A stretch of DNA of 12,028 nt from Tetmemena sp. SeJ-2015. Taxonomy: Eukaryota; Ciliophora; Spirotrichea; Sporadotrichida; Oxytrichidae. Below are positions 1-7,054 of the stretch, one piece after another. The stretch spans positions 1 to 12,028 of the forward strand of contig JAJKFJ010022197.1 in the NCBI GenBank assembly GCA_027382625.1, in the 5' to 3' direction. The position numbers and the translations under genes were made by a program. Numbering within the stretch: the stretch's first letter is position 1; each line of letters starts with the position of its first letter. A model generated the notes under the pieces. It was not told the origin of the DNA. It ran no database searches and worked only from the letters and a program-made list of their open reading frames with translations.

Positions 1-131
1 TAGAAGTGATCATTTTTTTATTAAATATGTCTAGTTTCAGGACATTGAAATTTAAATGTGAACCTTAAATTTATATTAATCTTTAAAATTATATAGAATG
101 TCTCTCTCTCATTTTTACTTCAAGACTATGA

Positions 132-575
132 ATGGCTAGTACTTCAATCAAAAGAAAAAATTATGTGTATAATCTGAAGCTCATAGAGTCTAGCATGTTG
201 TCTTATGAGCAATCTGAACAAATCTTAGACTCTGATTTTAACATGCAATCAGTTAAATTTAAGATAATCGAGAAATACGTTCGAATCTACCATCAATATC
301 AGCTAGTGATGTTCTAAGATATCACTTACTGCCTTGTCGCTCATCAAAATTTCGTTTCAGTTTTCGATATCTTGCTATATTTTAATCCTCTTATATTATT
401 GAACACATTAATATTTTAAAAATTTGCGAGGAAAAATATAATTCTAAGGGTAGCATCTACCTATAGCCATCCAAGGTTCATTAGCATGGATGCGATGAAG
501 TAAATGTAGAGCTCAATGCATCATCATCATCACTACAGAGGCAATAAGCAAGTGCGCTTTCACATCTCACGCTGA
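132..575 (+). CDS. Hypothetical protein, TAR=Gln code, runs into IR1 arm
   Basis: If TAA/TAG are read as Gln, this frame is open for 147 codons and ends at TGA 573-575. An in-frame TGA lies directly before the ATG (129-131), so 132 is the only nearby start. The first 61 codons are also open in the standard code (starting MASTSIKRKNYVYNLKL) and are rich in Lys, Tyr and Ser. The frame then crosses AT-rich sequence, enters the left arm of IR1 at about 393 and reaches a His tract at 519-533 before stopping after HISR. No family recognised. The AT-rich middle could be chance openness; the N-terminal third is the more credible part. Confidence 0.33.
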
Positions 576-924
576 GTATTGCCGCATTGCATCGAGAGCG
601 CTCACTGAAATTTCATCTGCGATAGAGAATGAGGAGTTAGAAAGCATGTACTCTTTAGAAGCTGTGTATTTACTATATGTCGCTCACTTATCTTTATACG
701 CTCTAAGTAGAAATGATGATTACTTACTTGAAATGATAAGTGATGAAGAGCGCAAATGCATTTTCCACTTGATAGCGTAACTTACTTGAGTGCGCTTGAT
801 CTGTGATAGGTGCACCGTGAAGCGCTCTCTCGAATGATGCTACTTGCGCACTTGTTGCATATCAGAAAAGTAGAGAGGAGAGGCTTGCTCTGATAAGTGC
901 GATAGTGATTTCACTCCACCATAC
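393..924 (+). repeat. IR1 left arm of a ~1.36-kb fold-back unit
   Basis: This stretch recurs in reverse complement at 1213-1757. Long blocks are identical, for example 726-884 against its partner, apart from scattered substitutions and small indels of 1, 2 and 6 bases. The loop is 925-1212. The arm carries the His-tract reading frame annotated at 516-789. The outer edge, around ATTATTGAACACATTAATAT, is AT-rich and has no clear target duplication. Confidence 0.95.
516..789 (+). pseudogene. Small His-tract ORF, IR1 left copy, frameshifted near N-terminus
   Basis: The ATG is followed by four CAT and one CAC codon, then YRGNKQVR. Near 560 this copy lacks two bases present in the right-arm copy, and the reading moves to the frame that starts codons at 571 (HAEYCRIASRALTEISSAI). 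That frame continues through an acidic helical stretch (NDDYLLEMISDEERKCIF) and ends HLIAQLT then TGA 787-789, with TAA as one Gln. Total about 90 residues. No family recognised. The right-arm copy is intact here but breaks nearer its C-terminus, so together the copies indicate one ancestral ORF. A possible upstream start is ATG 487 in the same frame as the His tract. Confidence 0.5.
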
Positions 925-1105
925 TTTTGCTTGCACTTGTTTGCACATGTCTCCCAAAGTACACGCATGCCATAAGTGATCACATTAGTGATTCATATCT
1001 GCACGTGATGTATGAATGATGCTAGCATGAAGGAGCAGTGATGTGCTTCGCACACGAAGAGTTTGCAGTGAAAGAGTGTGCTCTCAATAAAAGTGTGATA
1101 GAGTT

Positions 1106-1208
1106 CCTCACTCGATTACTAATGATCGATTAAAGTTAAGATTAATTATAATTATATGATTTTTAAGTTATAGCGATAATTGGTTATATCATTATTAATG
1201 GAGTGAGG
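1106..1208. repeat. Small AT-rich element with 21-bp inverted ends in IR1 loop
   Basis: CCTCACTCGATTACTAATGAT (1106-1126) is matched, with two or three mismatches, by the reverse complement of 1188-1208. The 61 bases between are strongly AT-rich. It sits at the edge of the IR1 loop, next to the start of the right arm. It could be a tiny mobile or excised element, or simply a hairpin; the sequence does not decide. Confidence 0.55.
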
Positions 1209-1348
1209 ATGGGTATGGTAGAGTGAAAATTAATATCGCACTTTTCAATGCAAGCCTCTCCACTCTACTTTTCTGATATGCAACAAGTGCGCAAGTAGCA
1301 TCATTCGAGAGAGCGCTTCACGGTGCACCTATCACAGATCAAGCGCAC

Positions 1349-1629
1349 TCAAGTAAGTTACGCTATCAAGTGGAAAATGCATTTGCGCTCTTCATCACTT
1401 ATCATTTCAAGTAAGTAATCATCATTTCTACTTAGAGCGGAAAAGATAAGTGAGCGACATATAATAAATACACAGCTTCTAAAGAGTACATGCTTTCTAA
1501 CTCCTCATTCTCTATCGCAGATGAAGTTTTAGTGAGCGCTCTCGATGCAATGCGGCAATACTCAGCGTGAGATATGAGAGAGCGCACTTGCTTATTGCCT
1601 CTGTAGTGATGATGATGATGATGATGCAT
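1349..1629 (-). pseudogene. Small His-tract ORF, IR1 right copy, frameshifted near C-terminus
   Basis: Read on the minus strand from ATG at 1629. It begins with Met and seven His, then YRGNKQVRSLISHAEYCRIA, and stays in frame through ELESMYSLEAVYLLYVAHLS. Near 1440 one base is missing relative to the left copy (TTTTCC against TTTATAC), so this copy leaves the ancestral frame. After that point the DNA still matches the left copy, down to the equivalent TGA at 1349-1351. In the standard code it is a 65-residue ORF ending at TAA. The His tract differs in length between copies (seven against five), as expected for a CAT repeat. No family recognised. Confidence 0.5.
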
Positions 1630-1645
1630 TGAGCTCTACATTTAC

Positions 1646-1669
1646 TTCATTAGCATGCATGCTAATGAA
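1646..1669. other. 24-bp perfect palindrome
   Basis: TTCATTAGCATG followed directly by its exact reverse complement CATGCTAATGAA. It lies 16 bases 5' of the His-tract ORF start on the minus strand, so it could be an operator-like site. The equivalent place in the left arm (about 481-500) is degraded and lacks the symmetry. Confidence 0.6.
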
Positions 1670-1747
1670 CCTTGGATGGCTATAGGTAGATGCTACCCTG
1701 AGATTTATATTTTTCCTCGCAAATTTTTAAAATATTAATGTGTTCAA

Positions 1748-2002
1748 TAATAATATAGATTTAGAAATGATTTATAAAATTAATAAATAACTAAATAATT
1801 CTTTGGAGTACGTAAAATATTTCCTCATGAATTAAAAATATAAAAGCTATAAATTAGAGTGCAACTTCTTAGAATTTAAAATTAAAGACTTGATTACTTG
1901 ACACTGGTAAATTAAAGAAGTTATACCTTATCACCTGACCAAGGGGAAGATTTAAGAAGTTTGATATTAGCCATGTCGCCCATATTCACTATACCCATTT
2001 AC
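1748..2002 (+). repeat. IR2 left arm
   Basis: Matches the reverse complement of 2133-2378 with perhaps 75-85% identity and several small gaps. Anchor blocks are ATAGATTTAGAAATGATTT at the outer end, TATACCTTATCACCTGACCA in the middle and CATATTCACTATA near the loop. AT-rich except near the loop. Confidence 0.85.
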
Positions 2003-2186
2003 TTCGAACCGGGAGTACCTCCCGGCTGATTATGGGGCTTAACTTGACTCTGAGATCCGTGTCTACCCGGACCAGGACTACAGTCTTATGCAGATGAAGA
2101 TATTTATGAATGATAATGGAGAGATGACAAAGCAAATGACTATAGTGAATATGTGCATCATGGCTAACTTACCATTGGTCAGGTGA
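1965..2186 (+). CDS. Coding-like island inside IR2, TAR=Gln code
   Basis: This frame is bounded by TGA at 1962-1964 and 2184-2186. The best part starts at about 2013 (EYLPADYGAQLDSEIRVYP) and continues DQDYSLMQMKIF, with several Met codons, to TNMCIMANLPLVR-like sequence (VNMCIMANLPLVR). GC content and frequent G at codon position 1 rise sharply against the AT-rich flanks. One TAA and one TAG would be Gln. A competing frame from ATG 1972 reads MSPIFTIPIYFEPGVPPG then TGA, so the true N-terminus may lie there with a shift near 2010. Probably a fragment or exon; no family recognised. Confidence 0.42.
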
Positions 2187-2378
2187 TAAGGTATAATTTC
2201 TTTAATTTTACCAGTGAAAAGTGATCAGATCTTTAATTTTAAAAACTAATAAGTTACACTCTAATACTCTAATTTCTAACTCTTATATATTTAATTCAGG
2301 CGGGAGTATTTAACATACTTCAACGAATCATATAGTTATTTCTTAATTTTACAAATCATTTCTAAATCTATAATATCA
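2133..2378 (-). repeat. IR2 right arm
   Basis: Reverse-complement partner of 1748-2002. The loop between the arms (2003-2132) holds most of the coding-like island. Beyond 2378 the sequence to about 2575 is AT-rich and I see no gene or repeat in it. Confidence 0.85.
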
Positions 2379-2575
2379 TTAACTTGAAATGGATAAACCA
2401 TATTCAATTTGAGGACCGAGTGAGCGCCCTCTTCTTCTAAAAGCCTCATATAATATAAAATAAATTATTTATAGAATCCATGCTTCATGCGTCCTTTTGA
2501 ACAATTGAGATAAAGGTAAAATCGTGAAATGAACAATTAATTAGAGATTCATTTAAATAGCTCAAAGCTCAAATT

Positions 2576-2626
2576 AAATATGGGTTGAATAGGATTAGAT
2601 GATTGCAGAAATGTTGATAGAAATTC
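2576..2626 (+). repeat. IR3 left arm
   Basis: The block GAATAGGATTAGATGATTGC with the following ATGTTGATAGAAATTC matches the reverse complement of 3041-3091 with about five or six mismatches over 50 bases. The spacer of some 410 bases (2627-3040) contains the TA microsatellite and otherwise shows no gene that I can support. Confidence 0.75.
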
Positions 2627-2633
2627 AAAAGTG

Positions 2634-2659
2634 ATATATATATATATATATATATATAT
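2634..2659. repeat. (TA)13 microsatellite
   Basis: An uninterrupted run of alternating T and A within the IR3 spacer, just inside its left arm. Confidence 0.95.
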
Positions 2660-3040
2660 TATGAGGTAGCTTATTAAAACGAGTTTATTTAATTTAGAAA
2701 AAAAATTAATGAAAATGGGATTTTTAAACATTTGAGCAGGAGTAGCAACTCCTACTAAGGACAAGATTTCATACTTTTTAAGATATTAAAATCCAGAATT
2801 TTTGCTCTCCAGAACATTTTAAAAGTTAAGATAGTATATTCAATAATTTATAAGATTAGGAAGCAGTAAGAAAGAGTATGACAACAAAATAATGTTCTAA
2901 AATTGAAATGTAGGACGCTTATATCTCACCAAAAATTTCATGAACTCATCCAAGAACTCAATATTTTAAACTAAGGGTTGGAGATTACTTCAACGACTTC
3001 ATAAATACGAGTCAGTGTGCTTCTGTATGTTTAAATAATT

Positions 3041-3091
3041 GCATTTCTATCAATATTTCTGCAATTATCTAATCCTATTCATCACATATTC
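3041..3091 (-). repeat. IR3 right arm
   Basis: Reverse-complement partner of 2576-2626. It overlaps the 3' end of the minus-strand frame ending at 3050, so the repeat may have captured or interrupted the end of that coding block. Confidence 0.75.
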
Positions 3092-3289
3092 GGCCACAGG
3101 GCCAATTTAGCCCTTAAAAGCCAGTAGCGGTTACTTGCATTATAATATTAATTCTTGAACTTCAATCTCTGCACTCCACTCTGAAGCTGGGCTCAAGTCA
3201 GTGCAATAAATCCAAGAGGGAACACCGACACAAGCACACTCACCCTCCTCTTTAATCGAGTCGATCAAGGCCTACATAGTCGCCACCTA
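3050..3289 (-). CDS. Minus-strand coding fragment, 3' end of the 3050-4348 block
   Basis: Open for 79 codons between TGA 3290-3292 and TGA 3050-3052, with six TAA/TAG and two CAA/CAG, the bias expected if TAR encodes Gln. Protein-like segments include ALIDSIKEEGECACVGVPSW, then SEWSAEIEVQELIL and GQIGPVAEYVMNRI. G is common at codon position 1. It has no start of its own; the in-frame TGA at 3290 separates it from the fragment ending there. Joining to the 3243-3479 frame needs one shift near 3270. The last ~13 codons lie in the IR3 arm. Family not recognised. Confidence 0.5.
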
Positions 3290-3479
3290 TCAGTGTTTTA
3301 GGCAGTCCTGGATGAGGCTGGATAATATCAAATTTCTCAGCTCTAGAAAGCTGATTGGAGCCTGGAAAGCTCTGGCTGATGCCTTGATTTCCATTATCAT
3401 TCTTTTCTCTTAACATGTTTAAAGGCAGGCAGACGGCCAAGGAGGCCAATTCGCAGGGCCAGTCAGAATGATCTTAACA
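3240..3479 (-). CDS. Minus-strand coding fragment, competing frame
   Basis: Open between TGA codons at 3480-3482 and 3240-3242. From ATG at 3416 it reads MLREKNDNGNQGISQSFPG, then RAEKFDIIQPHPGLPKTLIG and GDYVGLDRLD, with good codon-position-1 G content. It overlaps the 3290-3544 fragment in another frame, and only one of the two can be right at any point. I favour this frame for about 3260-3410. Function unknown. Confidence 0.4.
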
Positions 3480-3544
3480 TCATTCGAGGGAAACTTACCA
3501 GCCGCAACAGGAGGTGGGCATCCAAGATCTATTTGGAAGAGCAT
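3290..3544 (-). CDS. Minus-strand coding fragment with an L-T-G-x-x-N-W-x-x-W motif
   Basis: This frame is open from TGA 3596-3598 to TGA 3290-3292; the first ATG is at 3544. The early part reads FQIDLGCPPPVAAGKFPS followed by NDVKIILTGPANWPPW. The LTGPANW-x-x-W stretch loosely resembles the N-terminal Gag region of copia-type retrotransposons, but this is a motif impression only. After about 3430 the frame is less convincing than the overlapping 3240-3479 frame. Three TAR codons. Same frame as the fragment starting at 3289 once the TGA at 3290 is passed. Confidence 0.38.
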
Positions 3545-3833
3545 CTATGAAAAACCTTGGCGACTCACAGTCTGAAGCAGCCTACAGATTGGGAATCAAT
3601 AAGTTTCCTCTATCGCCAGCAGCGAAGGGAAGATCATTGCTCTTCTTCGTGAGGTTTAAAGGCAATGTGCCTGGGGCGCCCACACTGGAGAGATCTCCAT
3701 CAGTCTAATCTGCTTGATCATATCCCAGAGTGCGTCCCTCGACTGCAGGGAGCTCGTAACTCAATTTGCTAGAGAGTGCACTTCGCTAGAGGCTGGTCCT
3801 AGCGCACTACCTTCTCAGCTATCCCACGTGGGA
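3480..3833 (-). CDS. Minus-strand coding fragment, TAR=Gln
   Basis: Open for 117 codons between TGA 3834-3836 and TGA 3480-3482, with six TAA/TAG against one CAA/CAG. The convincing part begins near 3765 (KLSYELPAVEGRTLGYDQAD), continues SSVGAPGTLPLNLTKKSND and NLLIPNLQAASD, then PRFFIDALPNRSWMP. G is frequent at codon position 1. Near 3530 the reading probably shifts to the frame of the 3290-3544 fragment. No recognisable family, membrane segment or catalytic motif. Confidence 0.5.
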
Positions 3834-3873
3834 TCAGATGGCCCTTGAGAAGAAAGATAACTAAAGACTTCAT
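3718..3873 (-). CDS. Minus-strand coding fragment
   Basis: From ATG at 3873, MKSLVIFLLKGHLIPRGIAE continues with KVVRQDQPLAKCTLQQIEL; two Gln are TAG. The frame is open upstream to TGA 3982-3984, adding QALFQVGLHPGPLGERYSTI, so the ATG need not be a start. It links the fragments on either side by frame shifts near 3920 and 3780. Function unknown. Confidence 0.42.
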
Positions 3874-4205
3874 GATCGTACTATATCGTTCGCCTAGTGG
3901 TCCAGGATGAAGCCCTACTTAAAATAAAGCCTAGAGGAATGAAACGCTTTCTGCTCTCTTATAATGCTGCAACGTAAAAAGTCATGAAAGGCGGTAGCCA
4001 AGATGGTGCTTGACGTCTCAAGATAAAGATGCTCACAGGCTTTGTGACTCACGCATGGTTAGCATTCGCATCGATTGAGGGCTTCGCTCTCCGTGATCGG
4101 CGCCCTTTGCAGGAGCTCGGAACCGAGGCTCTATAGGAGATCACCCTTATAAATGCAAGAATCTTGATTGAGCGGAGCACTAGTTATCGGGCCTTGAGAA
4201 GAGGG
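3870..4205 (-). CDS. Minus-strand coding fragment, Cys-containing
   Basis: Open for 111 codons between TGA 4206-4208 and TGA 3870-3872, with four TAR and four CAR codons. It reads APLNQDSCIYKGDLLQSLGS, then LLQRAPITESEALNRCECQP and STILATAFHDFLRCSIIREQ. Cysteines cluster near the middle (CEC, then C, then C), but I cannot assign a zinc-binding fold. It probably continues the 4049-4348 fragment after a shift near 4200. Several of the best fragments (this one, 3480-3833 and 3240-3479) share one frame interrupted only by TGA codons. Confidence 0.45.
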
Positions 4206-4348
4206 TCAGTTTCTGCCGCTTGAGAGAAAGCCTTCAAAAAATTTCTAGTTCTCTGCCGACTAAAGCGCATTTCGGATGTCCAGTCTTCACGTTAGAACCT
4301 ATGCGTTGTCTTTAGGTCTACCTCCATGTTAATGGAGGTGTGAGGCAT
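4049..4348 (-). CDS. Minus-strand coding fragment, basic N-terminal part
   Basis: From ATG at 4348 to TGA 4049-4051, 99 codons with two TAA as Gln. MPHTSINMEVDLKTTHRFQR leads into a basic helical stretch (EDWTSEMRFSRQRTRNFLKA). The frame is open a further 93 bases upstream to the palindrome boundary. The first half is protein-like; after about 4200 the 3870-4205 frame is better. A small hairpin, ACCTCCAT-GTTA-ATGGAGGT, lies at about 4320-4339 inside the frame. It starts just beyond the 2-kb palindrome, and coding on the far side of the palindrome (6555-7379) is on the same strand. Confidence 0.42.
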
Positions 4349-4435
4349 TCCTGAACAAATGAGAGAGGACGACCAATGTGGCAGGCCTCGAGCTTTCTGG
4401 TGTGGAGACGAATGGAAGAGTCTGTAAGAGCTCGC

Positions 4436-5406
4436 CACATTCAAAAATCCCATAAGAAAGTGAAAATAAGTTGTGTATAATTCATTTCTTTTTTAAATTT
4501 TTAAAAATTAATCATGCGAGTAAAAACGCAAAATTACTCAAAAATAACTACTTTATCCACCTATCTCAGTTTCTTTTTTACTCAAGGTATGGATGTAGTC
4601 ACACTTATCAGTAAAAAATAGCCAGTTCTCAATATCAACTCCATCGACAAAAATGTTGAGAGGGCCAGCGCCCCACTAAAATTGATTTGAAAAGTTTTTG
4701 CAATAAGAAAGTTAGGAGTTGCAGCTGTTCCTCATCGAAATTCTAAATTTTCCCCACTAAGGGGGCACTTCAGTTTGGAGTGGGCGCGAAAAAGATCTTC
4801 CATTTTCTATTTCATTATTTTCGATTCTCCGAAGACTTTAGAAAAACATCTATCGATGAAATGGCATAACGAACAAAATTTTGTGAATCGAGTAAAAGCG
4901 CGTTAAAGATTTCCCAATAAGCCTTTTTATTATAATAAACTTAAATATATTTTACGATTAGCTGCTCCAGGTGGGAGAGGGATAGCGTGAAGTTTTTATG
5001 TGCTGACGAAGCTGTTTTCACACAAACACCCTTCTTTAAAGAAGAGTTTTTAAAGAAGCACAAAAATAAAAGTTTTAAAAAAGAAATTTTAATTTTATAA
5101 TTTTCAAGTTTTTGGGGCAGGAAATCAGCGAAGATTCAGGCTTAGAAGCTTATGCCCTTCATCCTCGCTCTTTTAAAGCGAGAGCAGTATGTTGCGTTTC
5201 CTTAAGAAGCTCAGAGAAAAGATAAACAGACGGTGAGATCGTTCTACTCTTTTTGACAACCTCGCGTACACAAGACAAAGGAAGCGAAGAAGGATACGCT
5301 GATTTGAACATTCCTGTTTTTAATTTTCCCTTTACTCGCCAGAGTTCAACGGCATTGAGTTTTAAATGGAATTTAGTTAAGGGACACTATAAGAAGCTCC
5401 CGCTCT
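4436..5406 (+). repeat. IR4 left arm of 2-kb palindrome
   Basis: Pairs with the reverse complement of 5465-6471; the centre is only about 58 bases (5407-5464). Strong anchors are GAAAGTGAAAATAAGTTGTG near the outer end, TCAACTCCATCGACAAAAAT, GAAATGGCATAACG, and ACCTCGCGTACACAAGA near the centre. Identity varies: high at both ends and lower at about 4930-5110. Outer tip is ACATTCAAAA. No obvious target duplication in the flanks. The same outer half recurs in direct orientation at about 11085-11620. Confidence 0.95.
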
Positions 5407-5563
5407 TTTAAAACTTTTCACTATTAAATCCTCTGTATCTATAGCTTAATCATGCATAAAGTGATAGAGCAGCAGCTTTTTTATAGTGCCCCTTTAAACT
5501 AAGTTTCCCAGAAAAACTCAATGCCTTTAAACCCTGGCAATTTATGGAACATTAAAAACGGGA

Positions 5564-5761
5564 GTGATTTTAAAATCAGCGAAATCCCCTTCTTCGCTTC
5601 CTTTTTCTTGTGTACGCGAGGTTGTCAACGATTTTGAACGATCTCACCTTTCTGTGATTTTCTTTCTGAGCTTCTTAAGGAACGAAACATACTGCTCTCG
5701 CTTGATAAGCGAGGAAAAGGACAAAAGGGCTTCTAAGCCTGAGTCTTCGCTGATTTTTTAA
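5564..5761 (+). CDS. Possible element ORF 1 in IR4 right arm
   Basis: MILKSAKSPSSLPFSCVREV continues VNDFERSHLSVIFFLSFLRN and ends in an acidic and basic segment before TAA, which would be Gln in the alternative code. The left-arm equivalent on the minus strand keeps SSLPLSCVREVVKK and then reads VYLFSELLKETQHTALALKE through small indels. That the two arms both offer a readable version hints at an element-encoded peptide, but the evidence is thin. No family recognised. Confidence 0.25.
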   Translation: MILKSAKSPSSLPFSCVREVVNDFERSHLSVIFFLSFLRNETYCSRLISEEKDKRASKPESSLIF

Positions 5762-5808
5762 AAGAAAAGCACTTGTAGTTATTTTTATTTTCTATTTGTA
5801 AACTTTTT

Positions 5809-6108
5809 ATGTTTTTCTTTGATTTTTGTACCAACTCTTTTTTAAGGGAAGGTGTTTTTGTTAAACCCAGCCCGTCACCCAAATACAAATTTCCCACGCT
5901 ATCCCTTCATCTGAGCAGAGAAATATTTTTCAGATTATTAAAAAAAAATGGCTTAGTGAAGTCTATAACGTGCTTCATTCAATTCACAATTTTGTTTTTT
6001 TTAAGCCATTTCAACGATAATTTTGCTACAGTCTACGGAGAGATTTTGGATAAGGAAACTATCTATGGAAGATCTTCGGCGCGCTACTCCAAACTGAAGT
6101 GCGCTTAG
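5809..6108 (+). CDS. Possible element ORF 2 in IR4 right arm
   Basis: Ninety-nine codons without any of the three standard stops in AT-rich DNA, which is unusual here. It starts MFFFDFCTNSFLREGVFV, has a hydrophobic stretch (SITCFIQFTILFFLSHF) that could be a membrane helix, and ends DKETIYGRSSARYSKLKCA. The next codons are TAG, TGG, TGA, so the alternative code adds only two residues. The left arm has diverged over the first half and does not preserve this frame. Family unknown; chance openness remains possible. Confidence 0.33.
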   Translation: MFFFDFCTNSFLREGVFVKPSPSPKYKFPTLSLHLSREIFFRLLKKNGLVKSITCFIQFTILFFLSHFNDNFATVYGEILDKETIYGRSSARYSKLKCA

Positions 6109-6554
6109 TGGTGAAGAGTTTGAGGATCAATCAAATAATTTGATGTGAAACATTTAAAACTTAGAACTGCGAAGAGGAACAGCTGCAACTCCAAAATTTC
6201 TCATCTGCAACTTTAAAATGCAAGAGTTTAGAGCCCGCTGGCACTCTCAACATTTTTGTCGATGGAGTTGATGTTGAGAACTGGCTATTACTACTGATAA
6301 GGATGACTACATCCATACCTTAGAGTAAAAATGAAACTGAGATAGGATGGATCATGTAGTTATTTTTGAGTAATTTCGCGTTTGACTAGTATTATTATAA
6401 GTATTAATAAAGAAATTAATTACACAACTTATTTTCACTTTCTTATCATATTATGGGGTTTTGAATGTCGACTTCATAGACCTTCTTGAAGGACATTCAT
6501 AGTTTCAGTTTCGTCATTCAACCATGTGTCGAAGTGGGGTCCTTAGAACTTTCA

Positions 6555-6695
6555 CACTTACCATTTCCTCGTGCAGTTCTCAAAGTCAAGGAATAGATTA
6601 CTTCCTCTTTTGTCTTCTTGTTACTCTCTTTTGACTTAGACTTCCAGAAGACTTGAAGGGAAGCCTCTCATCTGTGATCTTTCAACTCCATTAGG
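6555..6695 (-). CDS. Minus-strand coding fragment, 3' part of the 6555-7379 block
   Basis: Open between TGA 6696-6698 and TGA 6552-6554, 47 codons with three TAA read as Gln. It reads VERSQMRGFPSSLLEV, then VKREQQEDKRGSNLFLDF. Same frame as 6699-6869 and 6870-7379, separated only by TGA codons. The rest of the strand to the palindrome edge at 6471 gives no convincing frame. Confidence 0.38.
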
Positions 6696-6698
6696 TCA

Positions 6699-6869
6699 AG
6701 GTGATTTCACTAACTTCTCTAATGCATTTCGCTTGATCCTGAATCTCTTCATCAAGGCATACTTTGTGCAGGACCCCTGCTCGCTCATTCTGATCATGCG
6801 CCGCCGTTTCTCCTCAAGCAGAACCCTCTCTAGATTTTAGCGATATCTTCTGGATTCCCAATGACTGAC
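6699..6869 (-). CDS. Minus-strand coding fragment, strongly basic
   Basis: Open between TGA 6870-6872 and TGA 6696-6698. The convincing part is LLEEKRRRMIRMSEQGS followed by YALMKRFRIKRNALEKLV, a highly basic, probably helical segment that could bind nucleic acid. It most likely follows the 6797-7054 frame after a shift near 6830, because that frame ends in weak sequence (GFCLRRNGGA). No start of its own. Confidence 0.42.
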
Positions 6870-7054
6870 TCATAAGAACTCCAGTTAAACACCAGGAATA
6901 CTTACTCTTCTGAGGAAAGGCACGTTCTTAAATATTTCTCTGGCTTCCTCTCCATTCTTCTACTGTGCTAATTAACCTGATGGCGAGAGTGAATATGATA
7001 GCCCATGCTAAAAAAGATGGGACTAAAGCTGAACTGCCAGATCCTCGAGAGACT
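6794..7054 (-). CDS. Minus-strand coding fragment continuing the 7379 gene
   Basis: Open for 86 codons from TGA 7055-7057 to TGA 6794-6796, with three TAR codons. It reads FFSMGYHIHSRHQVNQHSRR, then MERKPEKYLRTCLSSEEQVF and SYESVIGNPEDIAKIQR. It takes over from the 6870-7379 frame near the A6 run at 7010-7015, a likely slippage or base-calling site. Function unknown. Confidence 0.45.

Larger units (their letters stand above)
1213..1757 (-). repeat. IR1 right arm
   Basis: Reverse-complement partner of 393-924. Differences include two extra CAT repeats (1609-1629), a 24-bp palindrome near its outer end, and small indels that alter the reading frame of the embedded ORF. The arm abuts the left arm of IR2 almost without a gap, at about 1748-1757. 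Confidence 0.95.
5465..6471 (-). repeat. IR4 right arm of 2-kb palindrome
   Basis: Reverse-complement partner of 4436-5406. It contains two plus-strand open stretches (5564-5761 and 5809-6108) that the left arm does not keep intact. A GAAGATCTTC palindrome with a nearby GCGCG block recurs in all copies (about 4794, 6068 and 11472). Confidence 0.95.

Noticed and set aside
2549..2764. 71-codon minus-strand ORF with a run of Ile-Tyr
   Set aside because: Much of it is translation of the (TA)13 microsatellite, and the remainder overlaps the IR3 arm.
3514..3708. 64-codon plus-strand ORF (from GTG)
   Set aside because: Antisense to the 3480-3833 minus-strand frame, which has six TAR and one CAR codon and joins neighbouring fragments on its strand.
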